From: Falciphora oryzae
Taxonomy: Eukaryota > Ascomycota > Sordariomycetes > Magnaporthales > Magnaporthaceae
Assembly: GCA_000733355.1 (NCBI GenBank)
Contig: JNVV01000022.1
Span: 62,001 to 126,000 of the forward strand
Length of the DNA stretch: 64,000 nt
Direction of reading: 5' to 3'
Position 1 is the stretch's first letter, and each line of letters opens with the position of its first letter. The notes under the pieces are model-generated. The model saw only the letters and a program-made list of their open reading frames with translations, was not told the DNA's origin and made no database searches. Made by a program: the position numbers and the translations under genes. Below, one piece after another: positions 32,895-45,931 of this stretch.

Positions 32895-35800
32895 GGAGGG
32901 GGATGGTTTGGCAGGCGGGGGCGACTTGGAGCGGGGGGGATGAAAGAACGGAAAAAGATGGCTACACTAATTGAAGGTGCCCATCGCCCCCCTGAACGAA
33001 GTGTACATCAGGCAGTTGGCTGCCCGGAAAGGCATGAATCCCTTGGATCTGCATGGGCCTGCAACGTCGACTTGTGTGCAGCGCGAGGCGTTTCCTGAAT
33101 GAAACAAGGATTCTCTCTCGGGCGACGGAACCACTCCCCCTCGATCGTTGCTTTATAATGATATATTATATCCCTTGTCGTCGGTGGCCATTTTGTTGCG
33201 TGCTGTGAGCAATGGAGAATTTCAGAACGAACTCCAGCCATAGTTTTTCCTGGCGCATCCTGAAAGGCTTTGCCGTCTCTATCAGTGCGAGAAGCGACGG
33301 CATCCGGATGATCTTCCCTACACTTGGGACACTGCTAAGGGATCTCTCGGGCTAAATCTTCCTGGTAACCTGCTCGAGGGATAGAAGTCCGTCAGAGCAC
33401 CGCATTGGCCTACGCAGCAGCAGATACATCTTAACGGCCAGAATACTTGATTATGCTCAAATCCCCTTCCGATCTCACGTCTGAATTCCTTTGCCTCGTG
33501 CCTCGTTGGAAAAGGGTGAGTCCTCCAGCTTCAACGCCCACATCAATTACCCATGGAAGTCCTTGAAGGTGGACTTCCAGAGTGTTTAGCCTGTACTGTT
33601 CGAGCAGAAAGCTTATGTTGAAGAGCGAAGGTAGATTGGCGGAGTCGGCCATGTGACATGCCGCACACTTGACTTGTTGACTTAGGTGCAGTCGTACTGA
33701 AGCTGCTCGGTCTGAGTCTTGAAGGTGACCTGAAATCCAGGGCTCAGGCATGGATATCATAGAATGGGACCCGGAATGTGTGGGCAAACAAGGACAGCGT
33801 CGTGAACAGATAGCACGTGCTGAAATGCTTGTTCTTTCTTCGCTAGATTGCTTGTCCGGCCAAAGCACACGTGGGATCTGAGATACTCAAACATTTGCCA
33901 CCGCCTAATAACCTAAAAAATCCCAAGCGCTATAGAAGGTGCACAAACGCGTCCAGGACATGGGCAGTAGTGACCCGATGCTGTTTTCCGCTGGACCCAG
34001 TCACAGACGATGGGCATTGACGTCTGGGCACGAAGCGAGGATGGGCGAGTCAGAGACGAAAACGAACGGCAGTTAAGCTTATCAACGAGGCAAATGCTTG
34101 GTCTCGAGAACCCCAATGATCCATGGTAGTTATCGTAGGCGAGATAATGGGGACGTATCCAGGGAGAGAAAAAAAAAAATACCGGATGGGAGCGGAATCG
34201 GGTGTCCACCGAGCCCACCTAGGTGAGTGTACTTCATCCGGCCTGAGAAGCCTGTACACGTAGAAGTGCTACGTAGTACACAGAATGGGGACGGAGAATA
34301 AAAGGCCTCGTTCATGCACACGGCGCAGGCAGCGAGCTCCGATAATACATCCGACATGGCGCGACTCCGGTGCCATTCGGCGCGGGGCGGGGCAACATAT
34401 TTCGTATCTCACGTAGGCGCCGACGTACATAACATGCGTAGTATAGAGCACATAGTAACAGAGCACATTACGTTAGCCAGGCCTTCCCGATTCTCCGTGC
34501 TTCAAGACGGATGCCGTTTCTCCGATGCAGGCCTCGCCGGCCGGCGGGGAGAGAAAGTGGCTCAAGTGAGGGCTTTTGGGCGGCAAATCCGCCGCGACGA
34601 GCCTTGGCGCGGAGACCTAGCGACTCCATCCATCATCCCGCCATCCAGAAATCCAAACGAGTCACCGAGAGCTGTCCCTGTCAAGTGAGGCAGCATTGCA
34701 GACTCCCGCCCGACATTATTCCGGGTGCATCGCATGTGGGGAAAATGGACGGGTGTGTGTTGAGAAGGCGGTAAGAGAAGCCCAAGGTCTCTTCAACAAC
34801 AAGGGTCACTGTCCACGAGACCCGATCAAGGCCAGGCTAGAAAAGAAAAAAGAAGGATGCCAAGACAGCTTGAGAGCACAAAAAGCCAGGCTCGGGCGGC
34901 TCCGAATGGGCGGCACGAGCCATTTGGCCTGTGAGCTACGTGGCTGTCACCGGCCGCTACCAAGGAACAACCTCAACTTTCTTGCCCTGCTGACCATGGA
35001 TGCCCGGCGGCAAAAGACAACGGGACGTCGGCGACGGTTGTCCAAAAGGGAGATTGCGCCGAGCAAAGGGCTTCGACGACGCATGGCCGCTGCTTATTTC
35101 GACTGGCCTCAGCCTGTCTGTGGGGGTGGAGCGCATGGATCAAGGTGTGGCGCCGCTCACGCTCGTATGGCAGGTGAGCATAAGCGCTGGAGGGCGCGCG
35201 GCTGACCTGCTGCTACCCAGGCTCTCTCATTGTCAATGCCTGTCCCCTGATTTCCCTCTGCCACTTCGATTCGCTGCCCAAAAAGAGGTGGCCTGTGCCG
35301 CCGTCAAGGTGGGCTGGGTTGAATGCCCGTTGATCCCCACTGCGCTGGATTTGCAGAAATTGCATGGTTGCGGATGCCTTATCTTCCTGGTTGTATTCTT
35401 TGTTGTTTGTTATTTTGGTTTGTTGTTTTATTCGGTCGCTCACATCTCGAAGCGGCCAGCCGTCGCAAATTACTGGTAGCGCAAACGGGCTGGCAGCTTC
35501 CTCTTTTAGCTGCACAGACGGTGCCATGCATGACATCACGCAGATTGCGGCTCAGCCGTCACAGCAAGAGGTTGATGCGACAACATTCCAAGCCTCCTGC
35601 CCAGCTTCGCTTCGTCCTTCCCCCTTTCCATGTCTTGCCGGCCTTCCGGCATGACACCCTCTTCTCACACCCTCCCGCGTACTCCGTACGTCGGCCACGC
35701 CTCGCCTGCTCAACAGCCGACAGCAAAGCAATGTCCAAGAGGCGCATTCCCCTTTCCAAGAATGGTGACAGATTTGACGCGTCACTCCCGTCGGCTTTGT

Positions 35801-37110
35801 CGTCGTGGGTCAGGACGGCCTCGCCTGTTGCTCGAGTGACTGCCCTGGCCCTCGTTTAAAGCCCTTCAATATCAAAGCCAAGGGCCTACCCACTCTGGCC
35901 TCGAGTCAGGACCCTGGCCGTCCCACGGTGCCGCGTGCCGGTCGTGCGCCATCGAACACTTGGACCGGCCTCCCACGGCCCTGTAGTCAGGACTTACACA
36001 CAAATGATCCATACGAAGAGACGCAGCCGCGTCCGCTCACACCAATGGCGTACGGCGTATATGCACATCGCACATCTGCCGTGCCTGACCTCTCCCAGCC
36101 CTCTGCAGCCCACCCCTTTGGGAAGCCTAGTCCGCTCCTCCTGCAGCCCTCGTGCCCAACTTTTCCGACAGCGTGCACGACTTCCCCGCGTTGGCACCTG
36201 CAAGATCGGTGGTTCTTTTTGAGTCGTCCGGATTTGTCCTAATCGAGCAAAGTGCCCATCCTCTAAACATGGGGCGTTTCCACACTGCCTCCCTTCCCCA
36301 GCAGCCTTACCCTCTAATGATCGCTCAACTTGAGAAACAGGCGGGAGCTAGGGAGCCGATCTTGGCTTTGTTTGCCTGCTCTTGGCGAGATAGGTTATTT
36401 CAGGAGAAAGAGAGCAGGACTCCGCTGGACAGACAGGAGAGGGAACCACGGCAGTCCGATCCGGATGTGCCCTGGAGCCCTGACCCAAGTGGGAAATCAC
36501 CTCGCGCATGGATGACCCTTTCTTGGTGGTGACGGGCGATGGAGCTGGTCGTCCAGGGGCATGGTCTTCTCCCCTGGCCTCCATCCACGCACACACACAT
36601 CCACCCACCCGCCCACCTGTGGCCTTGTTGTCCGCTGTCCCCTGAGAGCAGGGTGCGCGCGTGTACCAACTGGGCTTGGTGCGCTCCACGCAGCCCACCA
36701 TCTCGCCGGCTCACGGGGCTGCTATCGCGCTGCGATTCAGCGTAGCATCGTCTCTTCTGCCCGCCATACCGATGCGGGGAAATGAGACGGTGGGCTTTGT
36801 TGGGCGTAGAGAAGGGAAGCGTCCTGGCGGATGGATCGTCGTGACAGGAATGGTGGGTTCCAGAGGGGTGTAGGGTGGGAAGGGAGGGTCGATACCCGCC
36901 GAGCCTCCATATCACATCCGGCGCTTCCTGTCGATGTGACAGTCCTCAGTGGCGCCGCCATGCGCTCTCACTTATAAAGTAGGCGCGGCCTGCACCTCGT
37001 GGTCGCTTGGGCTTCTGGCTTCTCTCAGCGTGCCTCAGCCTCTCAGCCTCTCGCATCAAAGCTGCTGCTCCTCGCCCTGGTGTCATCGTCATCCTCTCAG
37101 CGCCGTCAAC
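32895..37110. other. 4.2-kb gene-poor stretch
   Basis: I find no reading frame that looks like a protein family and no tRNA or 5S gene. Open frames on both strands are short, overlapping and of random composition. The right end holds the lipase promoter: a TATAAAG lies at about 36974, 137 bp before the lipase ATG. A CT-rich leader follows. There is no sign of strong AT mutation bias. Confidence 0.5.
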
Positions 37111-38218
37111 ATGAGACCTACCAGCCTTCTCTTCCTCGCGGGCTCTGCCGCCGCTCTGCCCCGTGGAGTTGATGTGTCCAAGACCGTCGAGGGCCAAGGT
37201 ATGCGCATGGCTGCTACAAGCCGTCCTGTTCCACAAACCGACCAGCTGACTGACCAATGTTTCTCCTCACTTAGCTGTCGGTGTCACTGCGGCCGACATC
37301 GTCAACTTCTCGTACTTTGGCGAGTATGCTTCGGCAACCTACTGCAACAGCGCCGCCTCACCTGACGCCCTTGTGACGTGCTCGGGAGATGCCTGCCCTA
37401 CCGTCATGGCCAACCGCGCCAGGATCCTGCTCAGCCTGGACGGCAACACCAGCACCAACATCGCCGGCTACATCGCCATCGACGACGTCAAGAAGCTTAT
37501 CGTCGTCGCCTTCCGCGGCTCCGTCTCGGTCAGGAACTGGATGACCAACCTCGCCTTCGCCTTCACCTCGTGCGAGTACGGCCGCGGCTGCAGGATCCAC
37601 ACGGGCTTCGAGCAGGCGTGGCGCCAGGTCCGCGACCAGGTCGTGCCCGCCGTGGCCTCGGCCAAGGAGTCGACGGGCTACCGCGTCGTCGTGACGGGCC
37701 ACAGCCTGGGCGCCGCCGTCGCCACCCTGGCGGGCACCGCCATCCGCAAGGCCGGCATCGAGCCCGCCGCCGACATCTACACGTTCGGCTCCCCGCGCGT
37801 CGGCAACGCCGTCTTCGCCGACTACGTCACGGCCCAGCCCGGGTCCGAGTACCGCCTCACGCACGAGAACGACGCCGTCCCCCGCCTGCCGCCCCTGTTC
37901 CTCGACTACAGGCACACCTCGCCCGAGTACTGGCTCCACGGCGGCGACTCGACCTCGTTCAAGTACGGCGTCGAGAACATCAAGGTCTGCGAGGGCAACG
38001 CCGCCCCGGACTGCATCAACTCGGTCGTCGGCTTCGCCCCCGAGGCCCACGTCTACTACATGGCCAAGATGATCGGCTGCAGGGCCCCGGGCGTCTCCAT
38101 GCGCGACACTGCCGCTTCGGACATCTCGGACGAGGAGCTCAAGTCCCGCCTGGACCTGTGGGCCGCCATGGACCGCGAGTTCCTCGCCACCCTCGCCGCC
38201 AACGAGACCGCTGCATAG
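37111..38218 (+). CDS. secreted class-3 (TLL/feruloyl-esterase type) lipase
   Basis: Exons 37111-37198 and 37275-38218, intron 37199-37274, 343 residues. A short signal peptide (MRPTSLLFLAGSAAALP) is followed by a propeptide-like stretch. The core is the Thermomyces/Rhizomucor lipase fold: ADIVNFSYFGEYASATYC, VAFRGSVSVRNWMTNL and VVVTGHSLGAAVATLAG. IYTFGSPRVGN follows. The triad is Ser173 in GHSLG, Asp229 in HENDAVPRLPP and His288 in EAHVYYM. The cysteines in ATYCNS and TCSGDAC and the pair CRIHTG/C fit the disulfides of secreted members. It should hydrolyse acylglycerols or aryl esters outside the cell. The tail after His288 (~55 residues, acidic) is longer than in TLL. Substrate is not settled. 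Confidence 0.93.
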
Positions 38219-39082
38219 AGGGTGTACGTGCTCGAGGGGGGGCTCTGAGCACGGTTTTCAGTTTGTTTCTTTCGTCCAAGTAGAATTAATAATACCCTAT
38301 ACATATAGACTGTCGCTGTCGTCACCATCGGAGGAGGCGTCGTCATGCGACCGACGATACCCCAAATAAAAGCAAAAACCAATCAAAATACTGAGGCATT
38401 CCCTTCACGTCCTTGTGAACCTCGAGTTTCGTGCAACGGTCGTGTTCGTGGAAGAATGAACGAACGCTCGCACAAGTTAACGTTCATGGTTTTGTCACAC
38501 GAGATTTGTCAAGGGGGATCAAGCACGAGTAATCGTCACTAGCACGTAAAACATGGAGGTCACCATGAAATATTTCAACCTGTCGGATAGGTGAAATGTT
38601 TGACCCAAATTACGAAATGGAAATGGAAGAGGAAGAGGAAGAGGAAGAGGAAGAGGAAGAGGAAGAGGAAGAGGAAGAGGAAGAGGAACACATGTTGCTC
38701 GGGGTAGCCTTACCTCAATATTGCACCTAGTAAATGTACAACGGTTCCTACGCGATTTATCAATGACCCCTTTAGAAACACTACTCCTGGCGATATAGCG
38801 ACTCAGCCTTGGTCACCATCATAGAGGCTCGAAAAAGCATCGCCGTGTATTCAGGTACAATTGCGTAGATAACATTGTGCTCCGAGGCACACCTCTCAAG
38901 CCAGCCAAGTCTAGTCCGTCCTTAAAACAACGCCTCCAAGGCGCCCCTGATCCGTACCGAAATGAAAGACATGAACAGGTAGCTAGCTCACTTGGTGCCA
39001 TTGGCCGGTACTCTATTGACCAACACATCATTACATCGATCGTGCGGTATGAAATGCTCCAACTTCTTTTGCCACTGTCGTT
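38219..39082. other. convergent intergenic region with hexamer microsatellite
   Basis: This is 864 bp between the lipase and RAD7 3' ends. It contains the GGAAGA repeat at 38624-38688. No gene is seen. Confidence 0.6.
38624..38688 (+). repeat. (GGAAGA)n microsatellite
   Basis: About eleven uninterrupted copies of the hexamer GGAAGA, preceded by two GGAAAT-like imperfect units. Confidence 0.9.
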
Positions 39083-41201
39083 TCAATGATGGCCCTCAAT
39101 CTGCATACCGACAGCGTTGGGCACGCCGATAAGGATCTTGCCGCGTGGGACAAGGACGTTCTTGACATTCATGCAGCCAAAGACCTTGACCCATTTGATA
39201 GCTGGGCAGCTGCGGAAGATGCTGCCGATAATGAAGTCGTTGACGTTGAAGCAGAAACTGACCTCGAGCGTCTCGAGCTGCGGGTACGTCTTGTCCTCCG
39301 AGAAGACCTTGATGAAGGCCTCGGTAGAGATGTGTCGGCATGATTCGACGTTGAGGTGCTCAATCTTGCGACCCGAGTGCTCCATGAGCGCAATGAAGCC
39401 CGCGTCGCACAGTCCGATGCCGTCTTCGTTCTCACTGCCCGGCTTCATTTGGACGAGTCGGCATCTCGACAAGTCGACAAAGCGGAGAGCTCCATTCGCC
39501 CAGCCAGTGAACATCCTCGCGAACGCGTCGTCGGTAAGGTGTTCGGATTCGGTGATGCGGAGCTTGGACAGCGACCTGCAGTTGCGTCCGATGGCCTGGA
39601 GAACCGTGTCGTTGAGATTTTCAACTCCCGTCAGAGAGAGCGTCTGTAGACCCGAGCCTACGCTGTCGAGGAGGGAGACGAAGACAGGGTTGGGGATGGT
39701 ATCCTTGATTTTGAGGCTCAGGTGTTCCAGCTCTTTCAGTTGTCCTATCGGCTCGATCGCCTGGGCGCTAAGACTGATGTTGTCGATCAGCTTCAGGCGC
39801 TTGAGTTTTGGACAGTGCTCGACGAGCTTCCCAACGGTCTCGTTTGTGAAGTAGCGGTCGTTGCAGTAGGTCTGGAAGGCCTTCAGGTCTCCGCCCATCT
39901 CCTTGAAGATTCTCTCCCACATGTCGCTGGTGATGAGATTGCATCCTTTGAGCGACAGTGACTCGAGCCTGATGAACTTGTCCAACATGTGCTCGACAAC
40001 TTCGTTCTTGAACTGAATGCCATGGCGGATCTTCAGCGACTTGAGGCCCCGGACTGCCTGGAAGATGCCCACAAAATCCTCGGAACCCAGCAGTCCAGCG
40101 TCGTAAATCCTTAGCGTCCGGGTGTCAGGCTGCAAAAACAGGGAGAGCGTCTTCGAATTCAGCTGACGACGCTTGGATAGGATGCGTGCAATACGATCCA
40201 CGACATGCTCGGGAAGGTACCCCAGGTCTTCAGCGAGATCGATATTCCTGGACAGGTGCTCGATGCACAGCGTGACGAGGCTCTTCACTCCAATGGGGGC
40301 TTTGCCATCAAGCACACTACTCTGTTGCTTCCTGCGTTTGCCGACTTGTCCGCCAGAAATCTTCTGCTTCTTCTTCTTGGGACCGTCGCCGGCATCGACA
40401 TCCTTGCCACATGGCGTGCAGAGAAGGCCGCCGCTTGGACTCGCTACTGTGTAGTTGGTGACGGTGAACCTCTTTCCGCACTCGGCGCAGTTCTCGAACT
40501 GGCCGACGGCTTTTTGCGCAGCAAAGTAGAACATGCGCGCGAGGGTGTCGTCATCCTCGACATCTCCTGCGTAGTGATCCTTGGCCTGTATGAACTCGGG
40601 CGTTGTCTTGTAGTGCTCGATGGCCTTGTGCTCGACTTTGGTCAGCTTCTTCTTGAGAAGGCTGCCATGGACCTTGTCCGCGAGAGCGGCGACGGATGAC
40701 GCATTCTCTAGACCGCGCGCGAGGCCACTGGATCTGGAAGAGGAAGCTACTGCCGTGGTCGAGGTAGCCCGGTTGCTGGCGCGGGTAGAGCTCTCTGCAA
40801 CCACAGCCTGAGTGAGGGCGGCCTGCTGACGCCTCTGGTGGTTGCGGGCGATCTCTGCCGCCGAGATGTTGTTGGCCTGAGGTTGTCCAGACTGTCAGTG
40901 GGACTCTCGTTTATGATGCAGATGGATGTGGGGCGCAGGAGTGTCTCGTACTGCTAAATAATCCGTCAGAGCCGATGTCCTATAAGACACACGCGATCAC
41001 ATCAGCACCGTCTTTCAACCAGGGTTCGATGTATGCAGCTGGGCGGTGCGTACGGTCCAGCGATTCCTCGTGGGCGGCGAGGCTCGTCTGATGGCGCATT
41101 GCCTGCGCTTTGTCTGGCTCTCGATCGACTCCTAGACTGGGTGTTAGCGGCGAGAATAAATCCAAAATCTCTCTAAGCCTGTGCATTGGGAGCACTCACA
41201 T
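39083..41201 (-). CDS. RAD7: Rad7, global-genome nucleotide excision repair protein
   Basis: Five parts on the minus strand: 41201-41200 (AT of the start codon), 41131-41054, 40979-40952 and 40876-39083, 633 residues. The start ATG is divided by an intron: AT at 41201-41200 joins G at 41131, giving MSRSRARQSAGNAPSDEPRRP. The junction sequence RPRGIAGPTSALTDYLAANNISAAEI is the conserved Rad7 N-terminus. A zinc site with CAECGKRF and LLCTPCG lies at about residues 165-195. It is followed by a Lys-rich NLS-like stretch and about 12 leucine-rich repeats (LKSLKIRHG, LESLSLKGC, LKRLKLIDNISL, LQTLSLTGVENL). Rad7 acts with Rad16 (and Abf1, Elc1/Cul3 in yeast) to find lesions in non-transcribed DNA in the nucleus. 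The partner gene RAD16 starts 1,385 bp away in the opposite direction. Confidence 0.93.
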
Positions 41202-42586
41202 TTTGCGCAGTCTGTAGGCTGGATATGGAGTTGATATGGTGTGGCCGAAATGGGTGGTGGTCTGCGACTTTTGAGGTTGCTGCCCATGAATTGTGGTCGG
41301 GCGCAAAGGCGCATGCAGAGCTGCACCGTGAGGTGAGGGAGTGAGAACCAGTGAAAGTTGTGTGAACAGCGGCGAGGCAAAATTTGTGGAGAGCTGACTG
41401 TGGAAATACGTGCGGAACACCTCCGTGAATGCCCGAGAGAACAAATCAAAGAAAAGTGCAGCACAAGAGTAGGGCGGGAGTGACAGAACGAGAAGGCAGG
41501 CTCCAGACAAGCCCGCAGCTGAACGTGGTGACCTAACGCGGAGGCTTCTCGAATCAGTTACGTCGTTCACGCGCGGTCACGTGTCTCGGTGTTCCGGCTC
41601 AGCTCGGTCGTAAGCCCCTGAATTGCTTCAGCTTTCTGGGGCGCTGGGCTCCCAGGCAGCCTGGGGTCGCTTGCATGGGTGCCTGCAGAGGCTAAAGTGC
41701 TTGCGTCATGTGACGCAGTCTCTGTCCAGGAATCCAAACACGACTATTTGGCGCGTCGCATCCCTTTGTCGCCACACTGTAGGATCAGCATGGAAGCCTT
41801 GAGACAGAAGCTCAGCTCCCCGTGCTAGCTTGGTTTGTCTGTGGGTTGGTGGTGCTTGCCGTTTCTGCACCGGTTTGCCACTCGATCCAATCTCGGATTT
41901 CTCTGCCAGCCAGCCAGCTACGTCCGAACGGGACAAACACGGCGGCAAGTTCTGCAAGGTCCAGTCTTGTGTTTCTATTGTTGTCTGTTTTTTTTTTCTT
42001 TAGTCTCTCTTTTAATTGCTCTTTTGTGCTCGCAGTCTTGAAGAGTCGATTCTCCTTTCTGCCTGGGGCCAGGCTCCCTGACTTTCTGAGCACGACACTT
42101 CGATTCTTTCGGAACCGGCCACCCCTCTCGGCCTCCCAACCTTGTCCATCGCCTGGTTCTTTCGTTTAGATTTGCATTGCCATTCCGCCCACCCCAAGGT
42201 TCTCCCAGATGACTTGTCTCTGAGATTCGCACTCTCTTCACAGTCGAGAGCAGCTTTGATTCGCCCACAATAGCGCGGGCGATCCGCAAGATCTCAGCCC
42301 CTGCCCACTTCCCTGGCGATCGTACATATAAGGTGGCGGATCCAGCGGACAGCGCCGACTGCATACGTTGCCCGGCGAAGAACACCAGCATCTTCACACC
42401 AGCCCGCAACCGACGTGTTCCTCTTGTTATCTTGTTCAGCGGTACCAATTGAGCCTTCACTGGCAATTTACTGTCGCCCTTCCCCGGCCGGGCACTTTCC
42501 CCATTCTCATGTGCCCCGATCCTTCGTCATCCGGTACCCGAGTTTAGTCCGGCAGCCGACCCTGCTGCGGTTGCACTACCGTCGCT
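41202..42586. promoter_or_regulatory. shared upstream region of divergent RAD7 and RAD16
   Basis: This is 1,385 bp between the start codons of two genes whose products form one complex. A minus-strand open frame (41196-41570) ends inside the RAD7 start region and would be an upstream or unspliced reading. A TTTTTTTTTC tract lies at about 41991. The part nearest RAD16 is CT-rich (42410-42580). A common control element is expected but not identified. Confidence 0.55.
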
Positions 42587-45500
42587 ATGGTTCGGACACG
42601 GCGTTCCGCTGGCTTGGCTCAGCGAGATGAGTCCGACGTCGAGGCCAAGCCCACCCCATCAACAGGTGAGTCTGTCCCCGTGCGCCATTGGAAAGATGAC
42701 CTAATTCCTTCGAGAATAATCATCACTCACGCTCCAATCTGCAGCTACAGCTGGTGTCTTGTCCCTGGGAAAGCCCAAGCGAGGAAGACCCTCCTCTTCC
42801 GCCAGCAGGATCTCAAGCAGAGACTCGGTCACCTCGGCACCGACTGCGAGCTCTTCTGCCAGTGGATATTCCACTCCCCTGACGAGCAACGTCACAACAC
42901 CAGCCCCAGCTGCCCTGGGCCCCTCCCGTGTCACGGGGGAGAGGTTGGAGATTAACATTCCCATCCTGTCCCTTCCCCTGGATAGCGTTCCCGCCGACAG
43001 CAAGAAGGCCCTCAGCAAAAGTATATATGACATCCACGGGTCGAACAAGCGTAAGTGGGATGAAGTTGACGATAGCGACGACGACTTGTCATACCCTTCC
43101 GCGGACCTGATGGTGGCTCGACAGCTGCAAGAAGAAGAACTTCGGCAGTCCCAGATAGGCCGCGCTGTGCCGATGATTGCGGCCCGCCCAGCCCCAGCTG
43201 GTTCTCGCCTGACCAAACGTGCGTCGACGGCTTCGTCTGTCAAGGGCAAAGGACCCGCGCCACGGCGGTCGACTAGGATGTCGACTGCTTCGAAGCCGGG
43301 ACCTACCCAAGCTGCTGCGGCTGTGGACTCCTTGGATGAAGATGAAGATGAGGAAGTCGCGATCGAGGATCCCGACGAGGAAATGGCTGTCGGAGACTTT
43401 GTTCCTGATTCCGAAGCAGATTCGGACGCCGACTTATCGCCTCCGCCAGATGATTCAGGCGACGAGTCTATGGACTCGACCTACTCGGCTTCTGAAATCA
43501 CCAAGCGACCTGCTTCTGGTTCCTCCAAGAAGCAGAAGCAAAGCGGCTCCATTCAGACTGGCAAAGCCGCTCGGAAGCCAGCCGCCTCCCGGGTTACCAC
43601 CAAGCGCCGCACAACGACACTCGCCGATAGTGCAGGCGAGGAATCGGAATCGGAAGCTGAAGTTCCTTCCATCCACTCCGATTCGGATGATTCGGAGTCG
43701 GAGGACGACTCTCCTCCTGCGATGAATACAGCAGCGGGCGCACGAGGCCGCCGCGTGCGTGTCGGCCTCGGTCGAGGTCGAGGCGGCAACAATCGCGAAG
43801 AGAAAAACAGGCAGAAACTCGAGAGCAATCACCCCTACATGAAAACTCTGTGGGAGGATTTCGAGCGCATCGCGACCGTGGCGCCACCCATGGCCGAGCA
43901 GCCCAAGACCATCTCTCGACGCCTCAAACCATTCCAGCTGCAAGGCCTTGCTTGGATGAAAGCCATGGAGCAGACCGATTGGAAGGGCGGCCTTCTCGGC
44001 GACGAGATGGGTCTGGGCAAAACCATCCAGGCCGTGTCACTTGTCATGTCTGATTGGCCTGCGAAACTGCCCTCGCTAGTGCTGGCGCCTCCTGTCGCCT
44101 TGATGCAATGGATGAGCGAGATTGAGTCCTATACCGACGGAACCCTCAAGACCATGGTGTACCATGGCTCCAACACGCAGGTCAAGCACATGACCATCAA
44201 CGAGCTCAAGAAGCTAGATGTCATCATCATGTCGTACAACAGCCTCGAGTCTCTCTACAGGAAGCAGGAGAAGGGATTCAACCGGAAGGATGGCATCTAC
44301 AAGGAAAAGAGTCTGATTCACCAGATCAAGTTCCACCGCGTCATTCTTGATGAGGCCCACTACATCAAGGTAAGTCACATGCGCCAATGTTGCAAAGGTG
44401 AACTTAGATTTGAAACTAATCAGTTTCCCCCGTCGTCATGCAGAGCCGGGTGACGATGACCTCCAGGGCCTGCTTCGCGCTCAAGACAACCTATCGGTGG
44501 TGTTTGACAGGCACTCCTCTTCAGAACCGCATTGGGGAGTTCTTCTCTCTTGTCCGCTTCCTCAAGATTGAGCCCTTTGCCAACTACCTCTGCCGGAACT
44601 GCTCTTGCTCCCAGCTCGAGTGGACAATGGACGATAACCACCTATGTACCGAGTGCAAGCACGGGGGTTTGAGCCATGTGTCTGTCTTCAACCAGGAGCT
44701 TCTCAATCCCATTCAGAAATACGGCAAAAGCTACCTTGGCGCTGAAGCCTTCAAGAAGCTTCGCCTCTTGACTTCCAAGATCATGCTTCGCCGTCAGAAG
44801 AAGGATCATATGGACGCGATGGAGCTTCCCACCAAAGAGATCATTATCGACCGCCAGTTCTTTGGCGAAGTGGAGAAAGATTTTGCCAACAGCATCATGC
44901 ACAACAACCAACGTCGCTTCGACACGTATGTCGCTCAGGGCGTCGTCCTCAACAACTACGCCAACATCTTCGGCCTTCTGTCTCAGATGCGCCAGGTGGC
45001 TGATCACCCGGATCTGATTCTCAGGAAGGAGAACGCAGAAGGCAGAAACATCATGGTCTGTTGTATCTGCGACGATACGGCCGAAGACGCTATTCGATCG
45101 CAGTGCAAGCACGAATTCTGCCGCGCCTGTGTTTCCAGCTACGTCAACTCGACCGAGAATCCGACGTGCCCGCGATGCCACATTCAGCTTTCGATCGATC
45201 TGGAGCAGCCCGAAGTAGAGCAGGACCAGGAGCTGGTCAAGAAGAACTCCATCATTAACCGGATTAAAATGGAGCAGTGGACGTCCTCGACCAAGATGGA
45301 GATGCTTGTCCACTCGCTACAGAAGCTGCGCTCAGACAACTCCTCGCACAAGTCCATCGTGTTCTCTCAGTTCACGGGTATGCTGCAGCTGATCGAGTGG
45401 CGGCTGCGCCGGGCTGGAATCACAACGGTTATGCTGGACGGAAGCATGACCCCCGCCCAGCGCGCCGCGTCGATCAACCACTTCATGACAAATGTCGACG

Positions 45501-45931
45501 TCGAGTGCTTCCTAGTCTCTTTGAAAGCGGGAGGCGTTGCCCTCAATCTGACCGAGGCATCGCGTGTGTTTATTGTCGATCCGTAAGTGCATATTTCGAC
45601 AGCATTTCTCTTCTCGCTACCCGCCCATTTTTACTGTCCCTTCTGCTCTCCACACCACTCTGGTATACTTGTAACTCTAGGCTAACTTAGCTACCTTTCA
45701 AGCTGGTGGAACCCTGCTGCCGAGTGGCAAAGCGCGGACCGAGTTCACCGAATCGGACAGACTCGACCGGTTGTCATCACTCGCCTCTGCATAGAGGACT
45801 CGATCGAGAGTCGTGTTGTACTGCTTCAGGAGAAGAAGACAAAGATGATCAACTCAACTGTCAATTCGGACGATATGGCATTGGACTCGTTAGAGCCAGA
45901 GGACCTCCAGTTCTTGTTCCGCGGAACTTGA
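42587..45931 (+). CDS. RAD16: Rad16, SWI/SNF-family ATPase with RING finger for nucleotide excision repair
   Basis: Four exons: 42587-42665, 42745-44369, 44444-45582 and 45703-45931, 1,023 residues. Residues 1-400 are acidic and Ser-rich with basic patches ([28 protein letters not shown]), probably disordered. The ATPase starts at about 425: Walker [10 protein letters not shown] with K452 and DEAH box DEAHYIK at 562-565. As in Rad5/Rad16/HLTF proteins, the helicase is split by an insert with a cysteine set ([20 protein letters not shown]). Then comes a C3HC4 [20 protein letters not shown] onward, at 774-812. The C-terminal lobe has [14 protein letters not shown] and ends QFLFRGT, like yeast Rad16. 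It supplies DNA-dependent ATPase and ubiquitin-ligase activity in global-genome repair with Rad7. Confidence 0.97.

Noticed and set aside
34314..36900. several 100-180-codon open frames on both strands
   Set aside because: They overlap each other, have no domain or consistent start context, and resemble translated non-coding DNA.
41196..41570. 124-codon minus-strand open frame ending at the RAD7 start
   Set aside because: It has no family resemblance. It is better explained as 5' leader upstream of the split RAD7 start codon, though translation as an upstream ORF is not excluded.
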